DNA of 64,000 bases from the NCBI RefSeq assembly GCF_003590945.1, contig NZ_QYUK01000011.1, forward strand, positions 772,001 to 836,000, written 5' to 3'. Positions 35,242 through 44,965 of the stretch are shown one piece after another. This DNA is from Oleomonas cavernae. GTDB lineage: Bacteria; Pseudomonadota; Alphaproteobacteria; Zavarziniales; Zavarziniaceae. The notes beneath the pieces are model-generated. The model did no database searches and had not been told where the DNA came from. It saw only the letters and a list, made by a program, of their open reading frames with translations. A program made the translations under genes and the position numbers. How positions within the stretch are numbered: the first letter of the stretch is position 1; each line of letters opens with the position of its first letter.

Positions 35242-35448
35242 ATGCAAGTTTTGGTGCGGGACAACAATATCGACCAGGCGCTGCGCGCATTGAAGAAGCG
35301 CATGCAGCGCGAGGGCATTTTCCGCGAAATGCGCCTGCGCGGCCATTACGAGAAGCCCTCCGAGAAGCGTGCCCGCGAAAAGGCCGAAGCTGTCCGCCGC
35401 GCCCGCAAGCTGGCGCGCAAGCGGGCCCAGCGCGACGGCGTGGCGTGA
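35242..35448 (+). CDS. rpsU: 30S ribosomal protein S21
   Basis: A 68-residue basic protein with the S21 pattern '[20 protein letters not shown]', '[20 protein letters not shown]' and a Lys/Arg-rich C-terminus. It takes part in translation initiation on the 30S platform. The ATG at 35242 is the only sensible start. It is followed after 57 bp by panB in the same direction. Confidence 0.97.
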   Translation: MQVLVRDNNIDQALRALKKRMQREGIFREMRLRGHYEKPSEKRAREKAEAVRRARKLARKRAQRDGVA

Positions 35449-35505
35449 TCGGCCCCTTGGCCGGTCTCACCTCCTAAGAACGCTCGGTCGAGCTGGATCG
35501 CCCCG

Positions 35506-36363
35506 ATGTCGGCCCAATCGACCACGACCAAGACCGTGACGGTACCTCGGCTCCGCGCCCGCAAGGGCGCGGAGCCGATCGTGTGTCTGACGGCCTACAC
35601 CACGCCGATGGCCAAGATGCTGGACCCCCACGCGGACCTGCTGCTGGTCGGCGATTCGCTGGGCATGGTGCTCTATGGCCTGCCCAGCACGATCGGCGTC
35701 ACCCTGGACATCATGATCGCCCATGGCGCGGCCGTGGTGCGCGGTGCCCACAAGGCGCTGGTGGTCATCGACATGCCTTTCGGCAGCTATGAGGAAAGCC
35801 CCGAGCAGGCGTTCCGCAACGCTGTCCGCGTGCTGCGCGAGACCGGCGCCGCGGCGGTGAAGCTCGAAGGCGGGCAGGTGATGGCCGAAACCATCTCCTA
35901 CCTCACCAGGCGCGGCATTCCGGTGATGGCCCATGTCGGCCTGCTGCCCCAGTCGGTCAATGTCAGCGGCGGCTATGCCGCCCTGGGGACGGCCAGCACC
36001 GAGGGCTGGGACCGGATCGTCGAGGACGCGGTGGCGGTCGACAAGGCTGGCGCCTTCCTGGTGGTGGTCGAGGCGGTGAGCGAGCCGCTGGCCGTGCGCA
36101 TCACCGACTCGATCTCGATTCCCACCATCGGCATCGGCGCCTCGGCCCATTGCGACGGCCAGGTGCTGGTGATCGACGATATGCTGGGCATGTCGGCACG
36201 CACGCCGAAATTCGTGAAACGCTATGCGGAACTGGGCCATGCCATCGACGAGGCGGCGGCGCGCTATGCCGCCGAGGTGCGTTCCCGCCAGTTCCCGAGC
36301 GAGGAATATACGTACAAGCTGAAGGGCGATAATCGGCCGGCAGGCGGCAGCGAGCGATCGTAA
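35506..36363 (+). CDS. panB: 3-methyl-2-oxobutanoate hydroxymethyltransferase
   Basis: A 285-residue PanB, which makes ketopantoate from 2-oxoisovalerate and methylenetetrahydrofolate, the first committed step to pantothenate and CoA. Family motifs: '[32 protein letters not shown]' (pieces), 'KLEGG', '[15 protein letters not shown]' and '[23 protein letters not shown]'. It is about normal length. panC is not in the window. It lies between rpsU and the yfgM-like gene, all on the plus strand. Confidence 0.97.
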   Translation: MSAQSTTTKTVTVPRLRARKGAEPIVCLTAYTTPMAKMLDPHADLLLVGDSLGMVLYGLPSTIGVTLDIMIAHGAAVVRGAHKALVVIDMPFGSYEESPEQAFRNAVRVLRETGAAAVKLEGGQVMAETISYLTRRGIPVMAHVGLLPQSVNVSGGYAALGTASTEGWDRIVEDAVAVDKAGAFLVVVEAVSEPLAVRITDSISIPTIGIGASAHCDGQVLVIDDMLGMSARTPKFVKRYAELGHAIDEAAARYAAEVRSRQFPSEEYTYKLKGDNRPAGGSERS

Positions 36364-36449
36364 GGCGAGCGGTTTGCCAAGGGGGCGCCCTTTGGCTATG
36401 GTTCGACGCCTTTTTCCGCCTTCTCTGCCTCTGTCATAGGTAGGTTCTA

Positions 36450-37168
36450 GTGTCCGATATTTTTCAGGAGATCGATGAAGATCTCCGGCGCGAACGTCTG
36501 TTGGGGTTCTGGCGTCGCTACGGCACCGTCATCATCGCGCTTGGCATCGGTCTGCTGGTGGGGATCGCGGCCTACATCGGCTGGCGCAACTATGCCGAGG
36601 CCAAGCTGAACGATCATGCCCAGTCCCTGGCCGCTGCCGCCAAGCTGGTGAGCGAGGGCAAGCACGCCGACGCCGCCAAGGCGTTCGAGGCCCTGTCCGT
36701 GGAAGCGGGCGGCAACTATGGCGCCTTTGCCCGGCTCGACGCCGCGGCCGCGACCTACGATGCCGGCGACAAGGCCGCCGCCGTGGCCCTCTACGACCAG
36801 GTCGCCGCGTCGGGCAGCGATAGCACCCTGCGCGCCCTGGCCCAGGTGCTGGCGGTGCAGGCCCTGATGGACACGGCTTCGGTCGACGAACTCAACAAGC
36901 GGCTGGAGGCGATCGGCGATTCGGGCTTTGCCCCGGCGGTCAAGGAATTGCGCGCCTATGTCCGGCTGAAGAAGGGCGACACCCCGAGGCCCGCCGTCTT
37001 TTGGCCGAAGTCATCGACGACGCTACCGCCCCGACGCGGCTGAAGACACGCGCGACCGAAGTGCTCGCTGCCTTGGGCGGGCGCCTGCCCGAATCTGCCC
37101 CCACCACGCCTGCCCCCACCATCCCGCAGCCCGATCAACCGACCCAGAGCGAGGCGCCACGCCAATGA
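36450..37168 (+). CDS. YfgM-like tetratricopeptide membrane protein (ancillary SecYEG subunit type), frameshifted here
   Basis: Starts at GTG 36450. It has a short cytosolic N-terminus, one membrane helix (about 25-45, 'VIIALGIGLLVGIAAYIGW') and periplasmic TPR-like helices. As written the frame ends at 37043 with the non-family tail 'PRPAVFWPKSS'. One extra C in the C4 run 36982-36985 continues it as 'EARRLLAEVIDD...LAALGGRLPE' plus a Pro-rich tail to a TGA at 37166-37168, 239 residues. That stop then overlaps the bamB ATG as ATGA. YfgM-bamB-der is a conserved order. Confidence 0.82.
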
Positions 37169-38523
37169 TCGCAAGCCGTAGTTTGAGCCGACTCGCTTCA
37201 CCGCTGGCCGTCGTTGCCTTGACCGCGTTCCTGGGCGCCTGCTCGACGCTCGACAGCATCAATCCCTTCAGCGGGGGCGGGACGACGCAGAAGGTCGAAG
37301 GCGAACGCATCTCGGTGCTGGCGCAGCAGGTGACCATCAGCGTCGATCCGGCCCTGGCCGACGTGCCGGTGCAACTGCCGCAGCCCTACCTCAATCCCGA
37401 ATGGCCGCAGCCGGGCGGATACGCCGCCCATGCCATGTACCATCTCGAGGTCGGGCCGGAACTGAAGGTGATGTGGACCGCCAATGCCGGGGTCGGCGAC
37501 GGTTCCGATACGCGCCTGGTTGCCTCGCCCGTGGTCAGCGCCGACTCGATCTACGTCCTCGATACCGAGGCCCACGTGAATGCCTTCGACCTCCAGGGCA
37601 AGCGCCGCTGGAGCGTCAGCCTGCGGCCCGAGGACGAGGATTCGCCGACCGGCTTCTTCGGCGGCGTGGCCTTCGACGAAGGCCGGGTCTATGTCTCGAC
37701 CGGCTATGGCGAGGTCTTTGCCCTCAACGCCGGCGACGGCAGCACGATCTGGAAGCGCGGCATCGGCATTCCCTTCCGCTCGGCCCCGACGGTCAACGGC
37801 GGCCGCGTCTTCGCCATCACCCAGGACAACCAGCTCTTTGCCCTGGCGACCGAGGGCGGCGAAGTCTTGTGGAACCACGTCGGTATCTCCGAAAGCGCCG
37901 GCTTCCTGGGTGCTGCCAGCCCCGCCGTCGCGGGCGAGGCGGTGGTGGTGCCGTTCTCCTCGGGCGAAATCTTCGCCCTGCGCGTCGAAAACGGCCGGGT
38001 GGTCTGGTCCGACACCCTGACCCGCGGCGGCTCGACCACGCCGATCGACGCCCTGAACGATATCCGCGGCCAGGTCGTGATCGATCGCGGCGCGGTCTTC
38101 GCGGCCAGCCACAGCGGCCGCATCGTCGGCATCGAGCTGCGCACCGGCAGCCGGCTGTGGGATCGCTCCATCGGCTCGACCCAGACGCCCTGGGCCGGCG
38201 GCGACTACATCTATGTGCTGGCCGACGACAACGAACTGCTCTGCCTGACCCGCAACGAGGGCCGGGTGCGTTGGGTCACCCCGCTGCCGCGCTTCCAGGA
38301 CGAGGATACCTCGTCCGACAATATCACCTGGTCGGGTCCGGTCCTGGCCGGCGACCGGCTGTTGCTCGCCTCGAACACCGGAATCATGACCGCGGTTTCG
38401 CCCTACACCGGCGAGGTGCTGGGCTCGATCGAACTGCCGGGCAAGACCGTGATCACACCCGTCGTCGCCAATGGCACGGTCTACGTCCTGACCTCGAACG
38501 GTACGCTCGTAGCCCTGCGCTGA
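37165..38523 (+). CDS. bamB: outer membrane protein assembly factor BamB
   Basis: A 452-residue lipoprotein: signal with lipobox 'FLGAC' (Cys about 29), then an eight-bladed PQQ-type beta-propeller. Blade repeats read 'VYVLTSNGTLVALR', 'IYVLDTEAHVNAFD' and 'RVYVSTGYGEVFALNAGDG'. BamB supports BamA in inserting outer-membrane beta-barrels. Its ATG overlaps the restored stop of the yfgM-like gene by 4 nt. A repeat separates it from der. Confidence 0.93.
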   Translation: MIASRSLSRLASPLAVVALTAFLGACSTLDSINPFSGGGTTQKVEGERISVLAQQVTISVDPALADVPVQLPQPYLNPEWPQPGGYAAHAMYHLEVGPELKVMWTANAGVGDGSDTRLVASPVVSADSIYVLDTEAHVNAFDLQGKRRWSVSLRPEDEDSPTGFFGGVAFDEGRVYVSTGYGEVFALNAGDGSTIWKRGIGIPFRSAPTVNGGRVFAITQDNQLFALATEGGEVLWNHVGISESAGFLGAASPAVAGEAVVVPFSSGEIFALRVENGRVVWSDTLTRGGSTTPIDALNDIRGQVVIDRGAVFAASHSGRIVGIELRTGSRLWDRSIGSTQTPWAGGDYIYVLADDNELLCLTRNEGRVRWVTPLPRFQDEDTSSDNITWSGPVLAGDRLLLASNTGIMTAVSPYTGEVLGSIELPGKTVITPVVANGTVYVLTSNGTLVALR

Positions 38524-38535
38524 CGGGGCATCTAT

Positions 38536-38682
38536 AGGCCCTCTCCGCCGCTTGCGGGGGAGAGGGAGGGACCCGTTGCCGGAGGCAATGGGAGGGTGAG
38601 GTGGTGGTTGTCACGAGCGCGCTTTATGCCGCCGGCCCGCCTCTCCCAAACCCTCTCCCCCCTAAGGGCGGAAAGGGCTTCT
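38536..38682. repeat. palindromic intergenic repeat (CCGCTTGCGGGG..AGAGGG family)
   Basis: The spacer between bamB and der is almost entirely repeat: 'CCCTCTCCGCCGCTTGCGGGGG' -type start (quoted in part), GGGAGGGTGAGG, and an opposing CCTCTCCC AAACCCTCTCCCCC arm. It shares its core with the cleaner copy at 63094-63200. Such GC-rich repeats occur between genes in many alphaproteobacteria and fold into long hairpins. Confidence 0.65.
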
Positions 38683-38692
38683 TTTTTTAGGA

Positions 38693-40126
38693 ATGAAGAG
38701 AATGGGTGCGGAACGCGCTAAATTGCGGATTGCCATCGTCGGGCGGCCGAACGTGGGCAAGTCCACCCTGTTCAATCGCCTGGTGGGCAAGAAGCTGGCC
38801 CTGGTCGACGATACGCCCGGCGTCACCCGCGACCGGCGCGAAGGCGACGGGCATCTGGGCGATCTCAATTTCACCGTGTTCGACACGGCAGGCTTCGAGG
38901 ACGCGGTCGACGATTCGATCGAAGGCCGGATGCGCCGTCAGACCGAACGGGCGATCAAGGAGGCCGACGTGGCCCTGTTCCTGATCGACGCCCGCGCCGG
39001 CATCACGCCCCTCGACATGGAATTCGCGCGCCTGCTGCGCAAGAGCGCCACCCCCATCGTCTTGTGCGCCAACAAGGCCGAGGGCCGCGAAGGCACCATG
39101 GGCGCCCACGGCGCCTGGGAACTGGGCCTGGGCGAGCCGGTGGCCCTGTCGGCCGAACATGGCGAGGGCATGCTCGACCTGTTCGAGACCATCATCGACC
39201 GCCTGAAAGCCAAGGGCCTGGACCCGGCCGACGACGAGGCGGAAGACGACTTCGCCGAGGACGAGGAGAGCGAGCCCTTCGACCCCGATGCCGAGGTCGT
39301 GGAGGATCCGGCCAAGCCGCTGCGCATCGCCGTGGTGGGGCGGCCCAACGTCGGCAAGTCCAGCCTGATCAATCGCCTGATCGGCGACGACCGGCTGATC
39401 ACCGGGCCCGAGGCCGGCCTGACCCGCGATTCGATCTCGGTCCCCTGGGACTGGGACGGTCGCACGGTGAAGCTGTTCGACACCGCCGGCCTGCGCAAGA
39501 AGGCGCGGGTCGAGGGCAAGCTCGAAAAGCTGTCGGCCGGCGACACCATCCGCGCGGTCAAGTTCGCCGAGGTGGTGATCCTGCTGATCGATGCGATCCA
39601 GGGCATGGACCGCCAGGACCTGGTGATCGCCGACCGCGCCATCTACGAGGGCCGGGCCCTGGTCATCGCGCTCAACAAGTGGGACGCGGTCGAGGACCAC
39701 AGCAAGACCTTGAACGACCTCAAGGACCGGCTGGAAATCTCGCTGCCGCAGGTCAAGGGCCTGCCCATCGTCACCCTGTCGGCCCGCACCGGCCGGGGCG
39801 TCGACAAGCTGATGCCGGCGGTGCTGTCGGTGAATGCCAAGTGGAACCGGCGCATTCCCACGGCCAGGCTGAACCGCTGGCTGGGCGAGGCGACGGAACG
39901 CCATCCGGCCCCCGCGGTCGCCGGCAAGCGCCTGCGCCCGCGCTACATGACCCAGGTCAAGGCCCGGCCGCCGACCTTCGCGCTGTTCATGAACCGGCCC
40001 GGCGACCTGCCGGAATCCTATTCACGCTATCTGATGAACGGCCTGCGCGAGACCTTCGACATGGAAGGCGTGCCCGTGCGCCTGACCCTGCGCCGCAACG
40101 ACAACCCCTATACCGACCAGGAGTGA
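38693..40126 (+). CDS. der: ribosome biogenesis GTPase Der (EngA)
   Basis: A 477-residue protein with two tandem GTPase domains, each with the P-loop 'VGRPNVGKS' (about residues 15-25 and 215-225), DTPG/DTAG switch motifs and an NK(W)D box ('[10 protein letters not shown]'). An acidic linker (about 180-200, '[12 protein letters not shown]') joins them, and a KH-like domain is at the C-terminus. It is needed for 50S subunit maturation. Starts at 38693 or 38702 are both possible. Its 3' end overlaps cysE by 19 nt, convergently. Confidence 0.97.
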   Translation: MKRMGAERAKLRIAIVGRPNVGKSTLFNRLVGKKLALVDDTPGVTRDRREGDGHLGDLNFTVFDTAGFEDAVDDSIEGRMRRQTERAIKEADVALFLIDARAGITPLDMEFARLLRKSATPIVLCANKAEGREGTMGAHGAWELGLGEPVALSAEHGEGMLDLFETIIDRLKAKGLDPADDEAEDDFAEDEESEPFDPDAEVVEDPAKPLRIAVVGRPNVGKSSLINRLIGDDRLITGPEAGLTRDSISVPWDWDGRTVKLFDTAGLRKKARVEGKLEKLSAGDTIRAVKFAEVVILLIDAIQGMDRQDLVIADRAIYEGRALVIALNKWDAVEDHSKTLNDLKDRLEISLPQVKGLPIVTLSARTGRGVDKLMPAVLSVNAKWNRRIPTARLNRWLGEATERHPAPAVAGKRLRPRYMTQVKARPPTFALFMNRPGDLPESYSRYLMNGLRETFDMEGVPVRLTLRRNDNPYTDQE

Positions 40127-41007
40127 TCCTCGGGCAGGTTGTCGGGCAGCGGGAAGCTGGCCGGCGGCAGGGCCTGGTTCATGGCCAGGGCCGGCACCGA
40201 TTCCTTGCACCAGCCGACGATGCGCGCCGGCACCCCGGCCACCGTGGCGCAGGGCGGGACATCCTCGAGCACGACACTGCCGGCCGCGACCTTGGCATTG
40301 GTCCCGACCACGATATTGCCCAGCACGATGGCCCCGGCCGCCAGCAGCACGCCGTCCCTGATCTTGGGATGGCGGTCGCCGCTTTCCTTGCCGGTGCCGC
40401 CCAGCGTCACCTTCTGCAGGATCGAGACATTGTTGCCGATCACCGCGGTCTCACCCACCACCAGGGCGGTGGCATGATCCAGCATCACGCCGCGGCCGAT
40501 CGGCGCGGCGGGATGGATGTCGACACCGAAGACTTCCGACGCGCGGCTTTGCAGGAACAGCGCCAGGTCGCGCCGCCCGTCCAGCCACAGGTGGTGGGCG
40601 ATGCGGTGGAGCTGCAGCGCCTGATAGCCCTTGAAGAACAGGAACGGGTGGGCCGGCCCCTTGACCGCCGGATCCCGCTCGACCACCGCCGAGAGATCGG
40701 CGCGCGAGGAGACGGCAAGCGTCGGATCGTCGGCCTGGGCCTGGCCGATCAGCCCGCGCAAAGCCGCCGAGCCCAGCGATTCCGAGGCGACCTTGACCGA
40801 CAGCATGCTGGCCAAGGCATCCTCGAAGCGATCGTGATTGAGGATGCGCCGCTGCACCGGGCCGGCCAGCAAGGGCTCGTTCACGATGATGGTCTCGGCA
40901 TGCTCGCGCAGCGCCTGCCAGATGTCGGGCACGCCGCGAAGCAGCGGGGTCTTGAGTGCCGGAGAGCCGGCAACACGCTTGCTGGAACTACGTTGCATCC
41001 CGCGCAT
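40108..41007 (-). CDS. cysE: serine O-acetyltransferase
   Basis: A 299-residue protein with the CysE helical N-terminal domain and a left-handed beta-helix ('[37 protein letters not shown]' in pieces, '[17 protein letters not shown]'). The catalytic Asp/His are in 'DIHPAA' and 'LDHAT'. It makes O-acetylserine for cysteine synthesis. The start is ATG 41007 or 40998, and upstream in-frame codons are not conserved. It is divergent from the CopG-type gene. Confidence 0.94.
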   Translation of the reverse strand: MRGMQRSSSKRVAGSPALKTPLLRGVPDIWQALREHAETIIVNEPLLAGPVQRRILNHDRFEDALASMLSVKVASESLGSAALRGLIGQAQADDPTLAVSSRADLSAVVERDPAVKGPAHPFLFFKGYQALQLHRIAHHLWLDGRRDLALFLQSRASEVFGVDIHPAAPIGRGVMLDHATALVVGETAVIGNNVSILQKVTLGGTGKESGDRHPKIRDGVLLAAGAIVLGNIVVGTNAKVAAGSVVLEDVPPCATVAGVPARIVGWCKESVPALAMNQALPPASFPLPDNLPEDHSWSV

Positions 41008-41139
41008 CCTTGGGTGTGCAGACAGCCATGACCAGACGGTACACCGGAGGGCGGGCCGCGGGCCAGTTCCAATGGACCCGCGCCGGCGAGAGCCTCCTAT
41101 GCGTTCAGGACTTGCAAGCGGCCGCCGCAGGACCCAATA

Positions 41140-41170
41140 TACCATCCAGTTGGATGGTAGACGGATGGTA
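41140..41170. promoter_or_regulatory. palindromic operator upstream of copG-type gene
   Basis: A perfect palindrome TACCATCCA-GT-TGGATGGTA (41140-41159) is followed by a further half-site GGATGGTA (41163-41170) that ends 4 nt before the repressor ATG at 41175. Ribbon-helix-helix repressors bind tandem short inverted half-sites in exactly such positions, so autoregulation is likely. Confidence 0.65.
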
Positions 41171-41174
41171 AGCC

Positions 41175-41594
41175 ATGGCGGCGAATGTTCACGAACTGCG
41201 GCCGAAAAGCCCCGACAGCGAGAAGATCACGATCAATCTGGGCTTCATGGACCTTGGTCACATCGACCTGATGGTGCAGGACGGCTTCTATGCCAATCGC
41301 ACGGATTTCATCCGCACGGCGATCCGCAACCAGCTCGATCGTCATGCCGAGGTGGTGCGCAAGTCGGTCGCGCGCAAAACCCTCGACCTGGGCCTGCGCT
41401 ATTTCGGCCGGGCGGAACTCGAAGCGGTGCGGGACCGGGGCGAGGTGCTGCACATCAATATCCTGGGCCTTGCCCGCATCGGTGACGACGTCACGCCCGA
41501 ACTGGCGCAGGCCGCCATCGCCTCGGTGACCGTCCTGGGCGCGCTGCACGCCAGCGCCGAGGTGAGAAGCGCGCTACGCGACCGTATCCGTTGA
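41175..41594 (+). CDS. CopG/ribbon-helix-helix family transcriptional regulator
   Basis: A 139-residue protein with an N-terminal RHH DNA-binding segment (about 15-55: 'SEKITINLGFMDLGHIDLMV...YANRTDFIRTAIRNQL') and a C-terminal domain (about 60-139) of NikR-like size but without an obvious metal site ('LHINILGLARIGDDV'). It lies 28 bp before a PHB-depolymerase-like esterase gene, a recurrent pairing. A palindrome with a third half-site just upstream of its start is the probable autoregulatory operator. Confidence 0.82.
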   Translation: MAANVHELRPKSPDSEKITINLGFMDLGHIDLMVQDGFYANRTDFIRTAIRNQLDRHAEVVRKSVARKTLDLGLRYFGRAELEAVRDRGEVLHINILGLARIGDDVTPELAQAAIASVTVLGALHASAEVRSALRDRIR

Positions 41595-41622
41595 GTATGC
41601 TTTGCTTGGAAAGACGTCCGTC

Positions 41623-42768
41623 ATGACCATCGATTTGCCGCCGCGGGGCCTGTTGAGGGTGACCCGCCTGACCCTGGCCGAGCGGTTGAGCGAAACCTCG
41701 GCCCTGCTGCGACGACTGCTCAAGCCGGGCCGGCAGCCCGGTACGGCACCGGCGCCGGATGATCTCGCCGGCGAGGCCGGCCAGCCGCTGCTGCCCAGCG
41801 CCCTGCGCGGGCTCTACGACCGGGTCAGCCGCGGCGAATTCGCGCTGCCCGGTGCCGACGCCCCCCGTCCGGCGCCGCCACAGGAGATGCCGGCGGCAGG
41901 GCCGGCGCAATTCCTCGCCGCGAGCTTCACCAATGCCGCCGGGAGCCGGCCCTACAAGCTCTACGTGCCCGCCAGCTACCGCGGCCGGCCGGTGCCGCTG
42001 GTGGTCATGCTGCACGGCTGTACCCAGTCGCCCGACGATTTCGCCGCCGGCACGCGCATGAACCAGGCGGCGGAGGAGCACGGTTTCCTGGTGGTCTATC
42101 CGGGGCAGACCGCGGGCGCCAATCCCGGCAAGTGCTGGAACTGGTTCAGCCCCGGCGACCAGCGCCGCGACAACGGGGAGCCGTCACTGATCGCCGGCAT
42201 CACCCGCGCGGTCATGGACGGTTACGCGGTCGACGCCGGCCGGATCTTCGTCGCCGGCCTGTCGGCGGGCGGGGCGGCCGCGGCGATCATGGGGGCGACC
42301 TATCCCGAGCTCTATGCCGCGATCGGCGTTCATTCGGGCCTGGCCTGCGGTGCCGCCCGCGACCTGCCCACCGCCCTGTCGGCAATGCGGCGCGGCAGCG
42401 AGGGGCGGCGGCCCGAGGGGCATGCCGGCAAGGCGCCGCGGGCGATCATCTTTCACGGCGACCGCGACACCACCGTGCATCCCACCAACGGCGATGCCGT
42501 GGTCGCGCAGTGGACGAACGGCAGCGCGCTGGCGGTGCATGTCGAGGAAGGCCGCGTCCCCGACGGCCACCATTTCCGCCGCAGCCTGCACACGGCGGCC
42601 GACGGCACCACGGTGCTGGAACAATGGGTGATTCACGGCGCCGGCCATGCCTGGTCCGGCGGCAGCCTGGCCGGCACCTACACCGATCCGCGCGGGCCCG
42701 ACGCCACGCGCGAAATGCTGCGTTTCTTCCTGGAAAAACCCAGCCCGCAACGGCGCGGCTGGTGGTAA
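41623..42768 (+). CDS. PHB depolymerase family esterase
   Basis: A 381-residue alpha/beta-hydrolase of the extracellular PHB depolymerase/feruloyl esterase-like group. An N-terminal region (about 1-100) contains no clear signal peptide. The catalytic core has 'RPVPLVVMLHGCTQSPDDFAAGT' (oxyanion hole), nucleophile 'VAGLSAGGAAAAIMG', 'IIFHGDRDTTVHPTN' and the His in 'VIHGAGHAWSGG'. ATG 41623 is preferred to the start at 41602. Co-directional with and downstream of the CopG-type regulator. The substrate is not proven. Confidence 0.88.
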   Translation: MTIDLPPRGLLRVTRLTLAERLSETSALLRRLLKPGRQPGTAPAPDDLAGEAGQPLLPSALRGLYDRVSRGEFALPGADAPRPAPPQEMPAAGPAQFLAASFTNAAGSRPYKLYVPASYRGRPVPLVVMLHGCTQSPDDFAAGTRMNQAAEEHGFLVVYPGQTAGANPGKCWNWFSPGDQRRDNGEPSLIAGITRAVMDGYAVDAGRIFVAGLSAGGAAAAIMGATYPELYAAIGVHSGLACGAARDLPTALSAMRRGSEGRRPEGHAGKAPRAIIFHGDRDTTVHPTNGDAVVAQWTNGSALAVHVEEGRVPDGHHFRRSLHTAADGTTVLEQWVIHGAGHAWSGGSLAGTYTDPRGPDATREMLRFFLEKPSPQRRGWW

Positions 42769-42771
42769 AGG

Positions 42772-43497
42772 TCAGTCGCGCGTGAAGCGGATGACCTGGC
42801 CGTTGCGGGTCTCTTCCGCGCGGGCCAGTTCGACGAACAGGGGGGCCAGGTCGGCCGGGCGGGGCAGGGTGCTGCGATCCTCGCCGGGGAAGGCCTTGGC
42901 GCGCATGCCGGTGTCGACCGGGCCGGGCGAGAGCAGGTTGACGCGCATCCGGGTAATGTCGCCGACCTCGGCGGCATAGGCCCGGACCAGGGCCTCCAGC
43001 GCCGCCTTGGAGCTGGCGTAGCCGCCCCAGAAGGCCTCGCCCTTGGCGGCGGCGCCCGAGGTGACGAAGATCGCCCGGCCGGCGCTTGAGACGCGCAGCA
43101 GGGCATCCATCGAGCGGATCAGGCGGAAGTTGGCCGTGACGTTCACCGCCATCAGCTCGTCCCAGCTCTTGGGCTTGATGTGGCCGACCGGCGACAGCGT
43201 CCCCAGCACGCCGGCATTGCTGACCAGGATGTCGAGGCGGCCCCAGCGCTCGGCGATGGCGCCGCCCAGGCGGTCGATGCCGTCGCCGTCCTTGAGGTCC
43301 AGCGGCACCAGGGTCGAGGACTTGCCACCCTCGGCCACGATGGCGTCGTCCAGCTCTTCCAGGGCGCCCACGGTACGGGCCAGCAGGATCAGGTCGGCGC
43401 CGGCCTTGGCATAGGCCTTGGCGGCGGCCCAGCCCAGGCCACGGGACGCGCCGGTGATCAGGGCAAGGCGCCCTTCGAGAGGCCGGTCAATGCTCAA
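42772..43497 (-). CDS. SDR family NAD(P)-dependent oxidoreductase
   Basis: A 241-residue SDR with 'LALITGASRGLGWAAAKAYA' (TGxxxGxG), 'LVSNAGVLG', catalytic Ser in 'FVTSGAAAKG' and the YxxxK motif 'YASSK'. The C-terminus is shorter than in FabG. It is the last gene of the dnaB-alr-mlaE-mlaF-radA-cvpA-purF operon, 3 bp after purF, a placement also seen in related genomes. Substrate unknown. Confidence 0.9.
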   Translation of the reverse strand: MSIDRPLEGRLALITGASRGLGWAAAKAYAKAGADLILLARTVGALEELDDAIVAEGGKSSTLVPLDLKDGDGIDRLGGAIAERWGRLDILVSNAGVLGTLSPVGHIKPKSWDELMAVNVTANFRLIRSMDALLRVSSAGRAIFVTSGAAAKGEAFWGGYASSKAALEALVRAYAAEVGDITRMRVNLLSPGPVDTGMRAKAFPGEDRSTLPRPADLAPLFVELARAEETRNGQVIRFTRD

Positions 43498-43500
43498 AAT

Positions 43501-44958
43501 TCAGATCGCTTTGGAAAACAGGGGAAGCCGCGGGCCGTCCTCTTCGCTGCCCCAATGGTCGGTCAGCGGGATCGGGTAGTCGCCGGTGAAGCAGGCGTCG
43601 CAGTACTGCGGCGCATCCGTGTTGCGGCGGGGTTCGCCCATGGCGCGGTAGAGGCCGTCCATCGAGATGAAGGCCAGGCTGTCGGCCTGGATGAACTTGC
43701 GCATGCCTTCGATGTCGTGGGTCGCGGCCAGCAACTGGCTGCGTTCCGGGGTGTCGACGCCATAGAAGCAGGAATGGGTGGTCGGCGGGCTGGCGATGCG
43801 CATGTGCACCTCGGTCGCACCGGCATCGCGCACCATCTGCACGATTTTGAGCGAGGTGGTGCCGCGCACGATCGAATCGTCGACCAGGATGACGCGCTTG
43901 CCCTCGATCTGCGGGCGGTTGGCATTGTGCTTCAGCTTGACGCCCAGGTTGCGGATCTGCTGGGTCGGCTCGATGAAGGTGCGGCCGACATAGTGATTGC
44001 GGATGATGCCCAGCTCGAACGGCACGCCCGCCTCGGCGGCATAGCCGATCGCCGCCGGCACGCCGGAATCGGGAACCGGGATGATCACATCGGCGGGGAC
44101 GCCGCTTTCGCGCGCCAGCTCGGCGCCGATGTGCTTGCGCACGTCATAGACGCTGCGGCCGTCGACGATCGAATCCGGCCTGGCGAAATAGATGTGCTCG
44201 AAGATGCAGAAGCGCGACTTGGGGCTGCCGAAGGGCTTCAGGCTGCGGATGCCCTCGTCCGAGACGATGACGATCTCGCCGGCTTCGACATCGCGTACGA
44301 AATCGGCGCCGATGATGTCGAGGGCGCAGGTCTCCGACGCGAAGACCATGGTGCCGTCCTCGAACTTGCCCAGCACCAGCGGCCGCACGCCCAGGGGATC
44401 GCGCACGCCGATCATCATGTTGTCGGTCAGGGCGACCAGGCTGTAGGCGCCCTGGATCTGCTTCAGGGCATCGATGAAGCGGTCGATCACGCCGTTCTGC
44501 TGCGAGGTCGAGACCAGGTGCAGGATGACCTCGGTGTCCGAGGTCGACTGGAAGATGCAGCCGGCCTTGACCAGGCGCCGGCGCAGCGCCATGGCATTGG
44601 TCAGGTTGCCGTTGTGGGCCACGGCAAAGCCGCCGAAGGACATGTCCGCGAACAGCGGCTGGACATTGCGCAGGATGGTGGCGCCGAAGGTGGCATAGCG
44701 GACGTGGCCGATGGCGGTATAGCCCGCCAGTTCGGCCATCACCCGGTCGGACTCGAAGGCTTCGGCGACGTGGCCCATGGCGCGGTGGGCCTGGAAACGG
44801 GCGCCGTCGAAGGCGACGATGCCGGCGGCTTCCTGGCCCCGATGCTGGAGGGCATGGAGGCCAAGGGCGACGTGGCGGGCGGCATCGGCGTGGCGGTAGA
44901 CACCGAAAATGCCGCATTCCTCGTGCAGTTGGTCGTCGTCGAAGGGGGTGGTCAACAC
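43501..44958 (-). CDS. purF: amidophosphoribosyltransferase
   Basis: A 485-residue PurF, first enzyme of de novo purine synthesis (PRPP plus glutamine to phosphoribosylamine). The nucleophile Cys follows a short propeptide in 'HEECGIFGVYRHAD', then 'HALQHRGQEAAGIV' and the PRPP motif 'VILVDDSIVRGTTS'. The open frame extends to TTG 44988, but GAGGAGG at 44961-44967 points to GTG 44958 or TTG 44955. cvpA lies 7 bp upstream, the classic cvpA-purF pairing. Confidence 0.96.
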   Translation of the reverse strand: MLTTPFDDDQLHEECGIFGVYRHADAARHVALGLHALQHRGQEAAGIVAFDGARFQAHRAMGHVAEAFESDRVMAELAGYTAIGHVRYATFGATILRNVQPLFADMSFGGFAVAHNGNLTNAMALRRRLVKAGCIFQSTSDTEVILHLVSTSQQNGVIDRFIDALKQIQGAYSLVALTDNMMIGVRDPLGVRPLVLGKFEDGTMVFASETCALDIIGADFVRDVEAGEIVIVSDEGIRSLKPFGSPKSRFCIFEHIYFARPDSIVDGRSVYDVRKHIGAELARESGVPADVIIPVPDSGVPAAIGYAAEAGVPFELGIIRNHYVGRTFIEPTQQIRNLGVKLKHNANRPQIEGKRVILVDDSIVRGTTSLKIVQMVRDAGATEVHMRIASPPTTHSCFYGVDTPERSQLLAATHDIEGMRKFIQADSLAFISMDGLYRAMGEPRRNTDAPQYCDACFTGDYPIPLTDHWGSEEDGPRLPLFSKAI

Positions 44959-44965
44959 GTCCTCC

